Below are positions 1 through 7,415 of a stretch of DNA of 64,000 nucleotides, in pieces. Origin of the DNA: Rhodanobacteraceae bacterium (GTDB lineage Bacteria; Pseudomonadota; Gammaproteobacteria; Xanthomonadales; SZUA-5); assembly GCA_024234055.1 (NCBI GenBank), contig JACKOW010000010.1, positions 85,612 to 149,611 of the forward strand, written 5' to 3'. The position numbers and the translations under genes were made by a program. Position 1 is the stretch's first letter. Every line of letters begins with the position of its first letter. The notes under the pieces were generated by a model. That model saw only the letters and a program-made list of their open reading frames with translations. It was not told the DNA's origin and searched no databases.

Positions 1-108
1 GTGCAGCAGCAGGCGCCGAAGAATCTGGCCCTGGCTTGCCTGGTGCGGGAGGCGCCCACGGGTCGCTGGTACAGCGCCGCCGAGATTGCGGCTGCACTGC
101 GGCCCTGA
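1..108 (+). CDS. C-terminal end of an unidentified protein (partial)
   Basis: An open frame runs from the first base to a TGA at 106-108 and encodes 35 residues ending in AAEIAAALRP. The start lies outside the window. The composition (Ala/Leu-rich, third-position GC) fits the coding genes around it, but the fragment is too short to assign a family. The next 150 bases up to the diguanylate cyclase show nothing recognisable. Confidence 0.45.
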   Translation: MQQQAPKNLALACLVREAPTGRWYSAAEIAAALRP

Positions 109-264
109 GCCGCGCGCGGTGCGCTTGATCCGCTCTTTCGGCGGGCCGCGGCCATCTGCAACTGTCACGCATGATGCACGACTGATGTGTGCGTGCCGAC
201 CTGGATGGCGTCGCGGGTACACTGTGATTCCGGCACTTGGTTCCGGCTGGACAGCGTGTGAACC

Positions 265-1432
265 ATGGACCCGGGTACCGCGATACTGATGGCTGCGCTG
301 ATGATTCTGCTGAACGGCGGCGTCCTCGGTCTGGTCCAGCGCGAGCTTCCCATGGATCTGCGGCCCAGCGCCATCAGCTGGCGCATCGCCACGCTGCTGC
401 ACGCGGCCGGCTGCGTGTTGCTGGCGCTGCAGACCGAGGCGTCGAAAATCTACGTGCTGCCGCTGGCCAATGGCCTGCTGCTGCTGGGCCTGGCCGGCTA
501 CTGGCGTGCACTGCGGCAGTTCTACGGTCTGGGCGAACACTACGGGCTGCTGTGGCCGGTGGCGTTGGGTGTGATCGTGATCTACTGGTTCGTGGCCGTC
601 CACGAGAGCTTTCCGCTGCGCGTCGCCGCCGTGTCGCTGGCCTGGTTCTGGTTGTTGCTCGGTTGCATCCGCACCCTGTACTCGACCGGCGACCGTCGTG
701 GCAGTGCCAGTCGCGATGTGCTGGCCGGGATGTTTGCGGTGGCCGCAGTTTTCATGATGTTGCGGGCGCTGTACTTCCTCAGCGCGTCCGGCTCGCCATC
801 CAGTCTGCTCGACCAGCGTCACTGGTTGAACATGGTGACGCCGATGGTCGCGGCGGTGATCCCGGTGATCGGCACCACGACCTTTCTGTTGATGTGTTCG
901 CAACGACTTACGCGACGCTGGGAGTCGGCGGCTTCGACCGACTATCTGACAGGTCTGGCCAATCGCCCGTACGGTGGTGACCAAGGGCGACGCCCTGATT
1001 GCGAACGCCGCAGCTTCCGGTGCCGATGCCGCCTTGATGGTCGTCGACATCGATCGCTTCAAACAGGTCAACGACCGCCATGGCCATGCTGTCGGCGACC
1101 GTGCCATTCAACACGTCGCCCGGCAACTACTCCAGAGCTGCGCCGGTTTCGGCAGTGCCGGTCGCCTCGGCGGCGAGGAATTCATCGGCTTGCTGGCCAA
1201 TGTGGGGGGGCCGACGCAGGCGCTGCAGATCGCCGAACAGTTGCGACAGGCCGTCGAGGAGTCACCTCTGCAGATCGAGGGCGCCGCAGAGCCCTTGCCT
1301 CTGACCGTCTCCATCGGTGTGGCCAGTCGGCAGTCACAGGACCGCGATTTCACGGCCTGGTTGCAACGCGCCGATCAGGCGCTGTACGCGGCCAAGGCTG
1401 CGGGCCGCAATCGGGTGGCCAGCGCCGGCTGA
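265..1432 (+). pseudogene. Membrane diguanylate cyclase (GGDEF), broken by one frameshift
   Basis: It would make cyclic di-GMP from two GTP at the inner membrane. The first 220 or so residues are hydrophobic, with about six to seven membrane segments. The GGDEF domain begins with DYLTGLANR in frame 1 near position 960 and then continues in frame 2 as TVVTKGDALI, DIDRFK (about residues 261-266) and the active-site loop RLGGEEF (about 301-306). The shift is explained by one extra C in the CCC at 966-968: without it the reading is GLANRRTVVTKG. No RxxD inhibitory site precedes GGEEF, so product inhibition at an I-site is unlikely. Corrected length is about 388 residues. The gene converges on the protease gene, with only five bases between the two stops. 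A sequencing indel is more likely than true inactivation because the second half is well conserved. Confidence 0.75.
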
Positions 1433-1437
1433 GCCCG

Positions 1438-2853
1438 TCAGTCACCGCAGCGCAGGCAGTCCTTCAAACGCCAGCCCTGACGCTTGTAGATCTTTGATCG
1501 GGCGGTTTCGCGACGTTCGGCCGGTTCCTCGTCCCGGGTCGGAGAGGCCTTCGGCAGCTGCATCTTCCGCTCGGCGGCAGCCCGTTGCGCTGCGCGCTCG
1601 CGCCCGGTCTGTGCCAGCAGATCAAGCAGACGGCGATAGTCGGTCTGGTCGAAACTCGGTCCCAGGGTTTCATGCTGTTCATCCCTGTAGGTTTCCATAC
1701 GCACCGCCAGCGACAGCAATTCCAGCGGCTGTCCGGCCGCTGGCCAGCGCCAGATCGGTCCACCGCTGGCGCCCGCAGACATCCACAGGGCGAAGCGCTG
1801 AAAGGGCTCGGCTCCGCGCGGACAGGCGCTTTGCCCAAACAGGTTGACGGCAGCGCCCGGCGCAATCCGACCAGCCGGGCCGATCACGCCGTAGCCGGCA
1901 CGCAGCACGCGCAAGCCGGGAGCGGCGGGCGAGGCGCCGAAGCGCAGCCGCGGCCAAGCCAGGTCCGATGGCAGATCGGCCGACTGATCGAGCACCAGAA
2001 AGGCAAAATCGTGGGCGGTGCGCTCGTCAAAACGCTCGTTGACATCAGGCGGGGCCTCGGCATCACGATGCCAGCCGCCGCGCTCGCTGAGAAAGGCCCG
2101 TGAGACCATGGCCGTGCCGAAGGGCGCCGCCGGCGGTTCCGAATAGCGGCGGCCGCCCGGCACCAGGCGGTAGCGATCGCAGACCACGCCTTCATGGGTC
2201 AGCACCACGTGGGCGGCGGTCATGGCCAGATCCGGTGACAGCAGCACGCCGCTGCCGGCCGTCGGCCGCGAACCGGGCTTGCAGCGGTAGGGCCGTACCC
2301 TCAGCGCCAACGGCGCTACCGGATCGGGCAAGGACATCGGCAAGAGTTCGCGGCTGGGCAGCGTGACCGGGCACCAGGGCAGGCTGGGACGGTCCGCCGC
2401 CAGCCGAATCAGCGGCGGGGTCTGCCACAAGGGATCGCGCTCGCGTTCGCGGATAGCGCGTACATCCGCGCTCGGGTAGGCACTGCTGCCGAGATCGCCA
2501 GCCAGCGCGGCCGGCGGCAGTCCCAGGCGCTGCAGGCCCTGCGCCTGCTGTGGGCTCAGATCGATCTGCTGCGGCCAGTCCAGACGTAGGCACGGTCCCC
2601 GCGCGGTCTGGAGTACCCGCCAGGCCAGCAGGTCCCTGGCATCCGGGAGATACTGCACCGCCGACTCCAGTACCGACTCCGGCGCATCGGCTGCGGCACT
2701 GCAGTTGACGTATAGCGAGCCGGTACCGGCACCAGCGGCGTCGAGTATGGCCAGTAGATCGGCCCTGGCGGCTTGGGCTGGCGCTGACAGGCACAGAACT
2801 GCAGCGACGCCGCTGCCGATCAGGCGGCCCAGAATCCGGGGGACAGAGTGCAT
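1438..2853 (-). CDS. Exported trypsin-like serine protease
   Basis: A 471-residue protein of the chymotrypsin/trypsin fold. The start at 2853 is chosen because it gives a clean signal peptide (MHSVPRILGR followed by a hydrophobic stretch ending AQA, about residues 1-28); the open frame continues upstream into repeat DNA without a plausible leader. The catalytic triad is visible: His in MTAAH (H215), Asp in HDFAFLVL (D282) and Ser in SAGASGGPI (S363). Residues 30-190 form an N-terminal region of unknown function; residues 440-471 are charged. It presumably acts in the periplasm or outside the cell; the substrate is unknown. Upstream lies a repeat island rather than a neighbouring operon gene. 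Confidence 0.8.
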   Translation of the reverse strand: MHSVPRILGRLIGSGVAAVLCLSAPAQAARADLLAILDAAGAGTGSLYVNCSAAADAPESVLESAVQYLPDARDLLAWRVLQTARGPCLRLDWPQQIDLSPQQAQGLQRLGLPPAALAGDLGSSAYPSADVRAIRERERDPLWQTPPLIRLAADRPSLPWCPVTLPSRELLPMSLPDPVAPLALRVRPYRCKPGSRPTAGSGVLLSPDLAMTAAHVVLTHEGVVCDRYRLVPGGRRYSEPPAAPFGTAMVSRAFLSERGGWHRDAEAPPDVNERFDERTAHDFAFLVLDQSADLPSDLAWPRLRFGASPAAPGLRVLRAGYGVIGPAGRIAPGAAVNLFGQSACPRGAEPFQRFALWMSAGASGGPIWRWPAAGQPLELLSLAVRMETYRDEQHETLGPSFDQTDYRRLLDLLAQTGRERAAQRAAAERKMQLPKASPTRDEEPAERRETARSKIYKRQGWRLKDCLRCGD

Positions 2854-2955
2854 CGAGATTTCGCTCGCCGGGAACTCGCGCCCAGAAATGCCAGCCGGAA
2901 CTGAAACATGCGGTGAACGGGGAAACGCCGGTCGGTGTGCTTCTCCGCGCATCAG

Positions 2956-3071
2956 ACGGGGGCAAGGGGCAGGGGGCAGGGGACCCACGTCGCGGCTCAG
3001 TCAGATCATGGGTCGAGTTTGGACCCCTGCCCCGTGTCCCGTGTCCCGTGTCCCGTGCCCCGTTCCCCGCA
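2956..3071. repeat. Heptamer-array island, inverted arms (GGGGCAG / CCCGTGT)
   Basis: The left arm has 7-bp units GGGGCAA, GGGGCAG, GGGGCAG at 2959-2979. The right arm at 3023-3068 has units of the form CCGTGTC in the opposite orientation. About 40 bases of non-repetitive sequence lie between them. The right arm ends about 20 bases from the stop of the beta-helix protein gene. Confidence 0.8.
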
Positions 3072-3090
3072 TCCTTGCCGAGTGTCGCCG

Positions 3091-4830
3091 TTATTCGAAG
3101 CCGTTGGCGAACACGCTGTCCGGTATCGACAGTTCAACCTCCACCGCACCCTTGTCGCACTGGGCCGTGCCGCTGTTGTCGCCGTCCTGCGGGCGAGCGA
3201 TGCCGCGCTGATCGCTGCCGAGGCAAAGCAGGTCCGAGCCACTGTCGATCAATGGGCTACCTGCCTGCGGCAGATGGGTGCGGGTGCCGCCGCCGTTGTC
3301 GGCCAGGGCCGCCAGTCCCGCCGGCACACCGAGCACATCGCCGCTGCCGCTGCTGAATCCGCAGCTGGAGCTGGGCGCCTCCAGATGATTGGAGGCCAGG
3401 TTGATGTTGGTCAGCGAGGCGCTGTTGCTGCAGTCATCGACCGTGCTGCCATTGCCGACCAGATTGCCGGCAAAGGCGCTGTTCTGGACCAGTCCGAAAT
3501 TGCCCTCCATGCGCAGGCCGCCGCCGACGCCCGCGGCGTTGCCGTCGCTGTCGGCGCGGTTGTCGGCCAGGGTCACGTTGATCAGGTTGATGCGGCCGCT
3601 GGCGGTGGTCGAGAGCACGCCGCCGCCATTGAAGCGCGCCTGGTTGCCGGAAACCGTGCTGTTGTAGATGAAGGTGTTCGAGGTCGAGGCGATACCGCCC
3701 CCGCCGCCGGAGAAGCCCGAGGTCGAGCTGTTGCCGTTGATGGTGCTGAAGGCCACATCGACGCGGGTGTTGGCGTCGCCGCCAAAGGACAGGCCGCCAC
3801 CATCGCTGGCCGCGGTGTTGCCGCTGATGACCGAATCGATCACCACCGTGGGCCCGTTCGCGCGCAGGCCACCACCCGACAACTGCGTGCTGTTGTTGCT
3901 GAGCTCCACCCGCTGCACGGCCAGATGCTCGTTGCCCGGTGTGGCACCGGAACTGGCGTTGATACCGCCGCCAAACGTGAAGCCGGCGACACCGTTGCGC
4001 ACCGACAGATCCTTGAAGGCATAGGTGTGCCCGAGGGTATTGCCCGGATCCAGATCAAAGACCCGCTCGGCGCCATTGCCGAACACGCGCGTGCTGTCAC
4101 GACCGGCGCCGTAGACGGCCATGCCGGTGGTCAGATCGAGGTCGCCATTGACGTTGCCATTGTCGTTGCCGGTGCGGGTCAGTGCATAGTCGCCCGCCGG
4201 AATGACCACGGCACCGGGTGCGGCATTGGCGGCGCTGATCGCCTCGCGCAGCGAGCAGTCGGCATCACATTGGCCGTCCAGCGTATCCGCCGTCTTGGTG
4301 ACCGTGTAGACGGGCGCCGAGCGGATGTTGAAGCTGAGGCTCGCAGGATTGGGGTTCTGGGCCGGACGTGCGACCACGATCGAGTAGTCGACGTTGCCTT
4401 CCAGGCGCACGCCGGCCAGTGCCGCAGCAAAACCGCTGGCACCGTCGTCGTTGCAGGCACCCACCACCGGCCGGAAGTTGCCAGGCGTGCCCGTGTAGAT
4501 GGCGACGATATCGTCATAGCCGAGCGCGCTCAGGTTGACGTGGAAATTCTGCCCCGGGCTCGCGAAATTCAATCCGTACCAGACCGTGTTGCCGCGTTGC
4601 TGGGTGTCGCCGTTCTTGCAGGCGAGGATAGGATCGGTGCCCTCGGTCGTGGCCAGCGCAATGTCCGGCTGGCTGTCGCTGAATCCGCCCGGCAGCTGCA
4701 GCGTGGCGGGATTGATCTGGATCCGATTGGCCCAGTCGTCGTTGGACGGGACGCTTCCAGCCATGGCCAGTGTCGGCATCAGGGCGACCAGACCCACGAC
4801 CAGACACCGCATTGATCGATGACTCATCAT
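3091..4830 (-). CDS. Secreted CSLREA / choice-of-anchor Q beta-helix protein
   Basis: A 579-residue secreted protein of unknown role. The start at 4830 is preceded by AGGAG six bases upstream and gives a signal peptide ending at AMA (about residues 1-24). A CSLREAIS motif (about 192-199) is followed by a Gly/Asn/Ser-rich right-handed beta-helix region with many SGGGL/SGGGG turns. A choice-of-anchor Q-like end follows (AGSPLIDSGS, then DQRGIARPQDGD). The last residues are IPDSVFANGFE; this (D)xxFxxGFE tail is common on exported proteins in this bacterial group, as I recall, and may be a sorting or anchoring signal. Family names are recognised by motif; adhesion or a surface function is only inference. 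Confidence 0.8.
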   Translation of the reverse strand: MMSHRSMRCLVVGLVALMPTLAMAGSVPSNDDWANRIQINPATLQLPGGFSDSQPDIALATTEGTDPILACKNGDTQQRGNTVWYGLNFASPGQNFHVNLSALGYDDIVAIYTGTPGNFRPVVGACNDDGASGFAAALAGVRLEGNVDYSIVVARPAQNPNPASLSFNIRSAPVYTVTKTADTLDGQCDADCSLREAISAANAAPGAVVIPAGDYALTRTGNDNGNVNGDLDLTTGMAVYGAGRDSTRVFGNGAERVFDLDPGNTLGHTYAFKDLSVRNGVAGFTFGGGINASSGATPGNEHLAVQRVELSNNSTQLSGGGLRANGPTVVIDSVISGNTAASDGGGLSFGGDANTRVDVAFSTINGNSSTSGFSGGGGGIASTSNTFIYNSTVSGNQARFNGGGVLSTTASGRINLINVTLADNRADSDGNAAGVGGGLRMEGNFGLVQNSAFAGNLVGNGSTVDDCSNSASLTNINLASNHLEAPSSSCGFSSGSGDVLGVPAGLAALADNGGGTRTHLPQAGSPLIDSGSDLLCLGSDQRGIARPQDGDNSGTAQCDKGAVEVELSIPDSVFANGFE

Positions 4831-4875
4831 CGATGGCTCCTGCTCACTTTCGGGGTGCGCAGTCTCGCCTAAAGA

Positions 4876-4918
4876 TTGTCCGGACAAAAGTACCACTGAT
4901 CGGATTGACCGGACAATT
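4876..4918 (-). promoter_or_regulatory. Possible operator: repeated TTGTCCGG palindrome
   Basis: A perfect 12-bp palindrome TTGTCCGGACAA sits at 4876-4887, and a related copy CAATTGTCCGGTC (minus strand) lies at 4907-4919, 31 bases away. Both are in the short gap upstream of the beta-helix protein gene and downstream of phhA. The spacing, about three helical turns, would suit two bound dimers. No regulator is identified. Confidence 0.3.
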
Positions 4919-4936
4919 GCACGCGTTCGGGGAGAA

Positions 4937-5827
4937 TCAGACGTCACCCTCGGCAGGCCAGCCCTCGCCCGAGCCTTTCTGGAACACCCGATCATCCGGC
5001 TGCACGCTGCCAGCGGGGAAAGCCGCGGCGCCCTTGAGATCGTAGTAGATCGGTCCGAAATCGGGATCCACGGTGGCCCGGAACAGCTGCTCGAAGCTGT
5101 CGATGACGAAATAGGTCTTCTGGAAGGTGTCGATGCGATAGCGTGTGCGCATGACCCGCTTGAGTTCGAAACCGATGCGGTTGGGGGCCGCGCTTTCCAG
5201 ACTGTACAGGCTTTCGCTCTTGCTGGATGCGATGCCCGAACCGTAGATGCGCAAGCCCGCCGGGGTGTTGATCAGGCCGAACTCCACGGTGTACCAGTAC
5301 AGCCGGGTCAGCTCCGTCAGCGGCTCGTCGCCGTAGCGCGCGGCCTTGAGGCCGCCCTCGCCGTAGGCCTGCATGTAGTCGGCAAATACCGGCAGCAGCA
5401 GCAGCGGCACATGGCCAAAGAGGTCGTGGAACAGATCCGGCTCGCTGATGTAGTCGATCTGTTCCGGCTTGCGTATCCACCAGGTGACCGGGAAGCGGCG
5501 ATTGGCCAGGTGTTCGAAGAAGGCCACCTCCGGCAGCAGACCCTCGACCGCGATCAGCTGCCAGCCGGTTCGTTCCTTGAGAATGGGATTGAGATCGGCG
5601 AAGCGTGGAATCGCATGCGCGTTCATGCCCAACTGGCGCAGACCGTCAAAGAACTCGTCGCAGGCGCGGCCCGGCAACAGCGCGATCTGGCGTTCGAACA
5701 GCGTCGCCCAGGTCTGATGCTCGGCCTCGGTGTAGTCATCCCAGGGCTGCTCGACGACAGTGGTCGTGTAGACCGGCACGTAGCCCTTGTCGGTCAGCTG
5801 ACTCTCGACCCGGCGTGGTTGCTCCAT
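4937..5827 (-). CDS. phhA: Phenylalanine-4-hydroxylase
   Basis: Converts phenylalanine to tyrosine with tetrahydrobiopterin, O2 and non-heme iron in the cytoplasm, the first step of phenylalanine breakdown. The 296-residue length is normal for the monomeric bacterial enzyme. The iron ligands are visible as HDLFGH (H134, H139) and E182 in YWYTVEFGL. A GGGAGGG-like ribosome site precedes the ATG. It is divergent from an Lrp/AsnC gene 136 bases away, a common arrangement in which the Lrp protein responds to amino acids and controls the hydroxylase. Confidence 0.95.
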   Translation of the reverse strand: MEQPRRVESQLTDKGYVPVYTTTVVEQPWDDYTEAEHQTWATLFERQIALLPGRACDEFFDGLRQLGMNAHAIPRFADLNPILKERTGWQLIAVEGLLPEVAFFEHLANRRFPVTWWIRKPEQIDYISEPDLFHDLFGHVPLLLLPVFADYMQAYGEGGLKAARYGDEPLTELTRLYWYTVEFGLINTPAGLRIYGSGIASSKSESLYSLESAAPNRIGFELKRVMRTRYRIDTFQKTYFVIDSFEQLFRATVDPDFGPIYYDLKGAAAFPAGSVQPDDRVFQKGSGEGWPAEGDV

Positions 5828-5963
5828 GACATCCCTCCCGATGCTGGCTTCAGCCTTCTAGCTTAGCGCGAAGCGTTCGCAGCGCGTGTGCGTTTCTTGC
5901 GCCGCTGATGGCTGTTGGCGCAATCTAGGTGCGTATATGTGCCCTCTGGAGCAAGAATGCATC

Positions 5964-6381
5964 ATGGCTGAACTCGATCGTGTCGATCGTTTGCTGCTGG
6001 ATCTGCTCCAGCGCGATGCCCGGCGCACCAATGTGCAACTGGCCGAGGCGCTATCGCTGTCGCCCTCTGCCTGCCTCCGACGGGTGCAGCGGCTGGAGCG
6101 TGCCGGCGTCATCCGCGGCTATCGCGCAGTGCTCGATCCAGCCGCACTCGGTCGCGGCCTCAGCGCCTTCGTGCGGGTGCAACTGGAGCGCCACGACGCC
6201 GAACACGTGCAGCGTTTCACCGAGCTGGTCGGCAGCTGGGACGCGGTGCTGGACGCGCACTGCTGGCCTGGACTATCACTGCACGGCGGCGGTCACCGAC
6301 CTCGCCCATCTCAACGCATCATGGGCGGTCACCGATCTCGCCCATTTCAACGATTTCATCATGGGCGAGCGCGAGTTGTAG
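5964..6381 (+). pseudogene. Lrp/AsnC family regulator, broken
   Basis: The N-terminal 90 residues are intact and typical: MAELDRVDRLLLDLLQRDAR, then a helix-turn-helix (LAEALSLSPSACLRRVQRL) and AGVIRGYRAVLDPAALG leading into the ligand-binding domain. The frame breaks near 6260: DAHC is read in one frame, while GLDYHCTAAVTDLAHFNDF continues in the next. A direct duplication of about 36 bp follows, and the gene then stops at a TAG that is also the first triplet of a heptamer array, so the usual C-terminal part is missing. It faces phhA divergently and was probably its regulator. Either a true pseudogene or an assembly problem at a repeat. Confidence 0.75.
6289..6360 (+). repeat. Direct duplication of about 36 bp inside the Lrp gene
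   Basis: Two adjacent copies start GCGGTCACCGA at 6289 and 6325 and encode AVTDLAHLN and AVTDLAHFN. The first copy lacks four bases (ATTT) present in the second and has two substitutions. The second copy matches what an Lrp protein should read. Confidence 0.75.
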
Positions 6382-6562
6382 ACGGGGCACGGGGGGCACG
6401 GTGGTGCACGGGGCACAGGGGGGCGCGGGACATCAACAGCAGTTTCGTCTTTGGCCCTTTGTGGGTCCAGACTTGCGAGGCGCTTTGCTTGCTGCTGGAA
6501 AAGCGTCCAGACGTCTGGACGTACAACAACCCAAGCCCGCTCCCCGTGCCCCGTGCCCCTTT
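6379..6562. repeat. Heptamer-array island with GTCCAGAC core
   Basis: GGCACGG-type units at 6379-6430 start at the TAG of the Lrp fragment. The core at 6463-6522 has GGGTCCAGACTTG and GCGTCCAGACGTCTGGACG. The right arm at 6539-6562 is CCCCGTGCCCCGTGCCCC, the reverse complement of the left array. The next gene, the SDR, starts about 60 bases later. Confidence 0.8.
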
Positions 6563-6620
6563 CGCCCTGCACTCCATTCCGCGCGACAATGGCGGCCAAC
6601 CCGCAACCAGGAGCCACTCC

Positions 6621-7316
6621 ATGCATGTCCTGATCACCGGCGCCAATCGCGGCCTGGGATTGGAGTTCACCCGACAACTGCTGGCGCGCGGCGATCGCGT
6701 GGTAGCCACTGCCCGGCATCCGGCGCGCTGCGCCGAGCTCAACCATCTGTGCGGCGACTATCCCGGGCATCTGCACGTGTTGCCGCTGGACGTCGGCAAC
6801 CCGCACTCCATCGCCGAACTGGCGCGCGAACTGGTGCTGGTCACACCCTCACTGGATCTGGTGATCGCCAATGCCGGGGTCAACATCAGCGGGGAGCACT
6901 TCGGTCAGCTCAAGGCCGAGGATCTGGAACGCAGTTTCGCGGTCAACGCGGTGGGTCCGGTGCTGCTGGCGCAGGCGCTGACCGAGGCGCTGGCGGCCGG
7001 CAAGCAGCCGCGGATGGTCTACATCAGCTCGGTGCTGGGTTCGATCTCTGCGCGGGACAGCTTCTACGTGCCGAGCTATTGCATCAGCAAGGCCGCCCTG
7101 AACATGGCCATGCGCCAGTTGTCTTATCCATTGGGCGAACGTGGCATCTGCAGCGTGGCGGTACATCCGGGCTGGGTGCAGACCGATATGGGCGGCGCCA
7201 AGGCGCCGCTGACGCCGGAACAATCCGTGCGTGATGTGCTTGGCCTGATTGACGGTCTCACGCAGGACGACAACGGGCGCTTCTTCAGCCACGAGGGCAA
7301 AGAGCTGGCCTGGTAG
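6621..7316 (+). CDS. Short-chain dehydrogenase/reductase (SDR)
   Basis: A 231-residue NAD(P)-dependent oxidoreductase of the classical SDR type. It shows the nucleotide-binding TGANRGLG (residues 6-13), NAG (84-86), the catalytic Ser in YISSVLG (S137) and YCISK (Y153, K157). An AGGAG ribosome site lies eight bases before the ATG. The ending, with GRFFSHEGKELAW, resembles the CsgA/sniffer-like SDR subgroup. The substrate cannot be told from sequence. It stands alone between a repeat island and the convergent nirS gene. Confidence 0.85.
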   Translation: MHVLITGANRGLGLEFTRQLLARGDRVVATARHPARCAELNHLCGDYPGHLHVLPLDVGNPHSIAELARELVLVTPSLDLVIANAGVNISGEHFGQLKAEDLERSFAVNAVGPVLLAQALTEALAAGKQPRMVYISSVLGSISARDSFYVPSYCISKAALNMAMRQLSYPLGERGICSVAVHPGWVQTDMGGAKAPLTPEQSVRDVLGLIDGLTQDDNGRFFSHEGKELAW

Positions 7317-7415
7317 CGCCTGCGTCAAGAAGGGCGGGCGGGCAGCTGTTGCGCTGTCCCGACCCGCCATTCCCGCCGACGCCGACCGTCTGGATGACCG
7401 TCGGCGAGGCGCTGC

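Noticed and set aside
2935..4815. Long plus-strand open frame (626 codons) opposite the beta-helix gene
   Set aside because: It is the antisense of a Gly/Asn-rich gene with a clear signal peptide and CSLREA motif; the antisense product is low-complexity Ala/Val/Gly with no domain.
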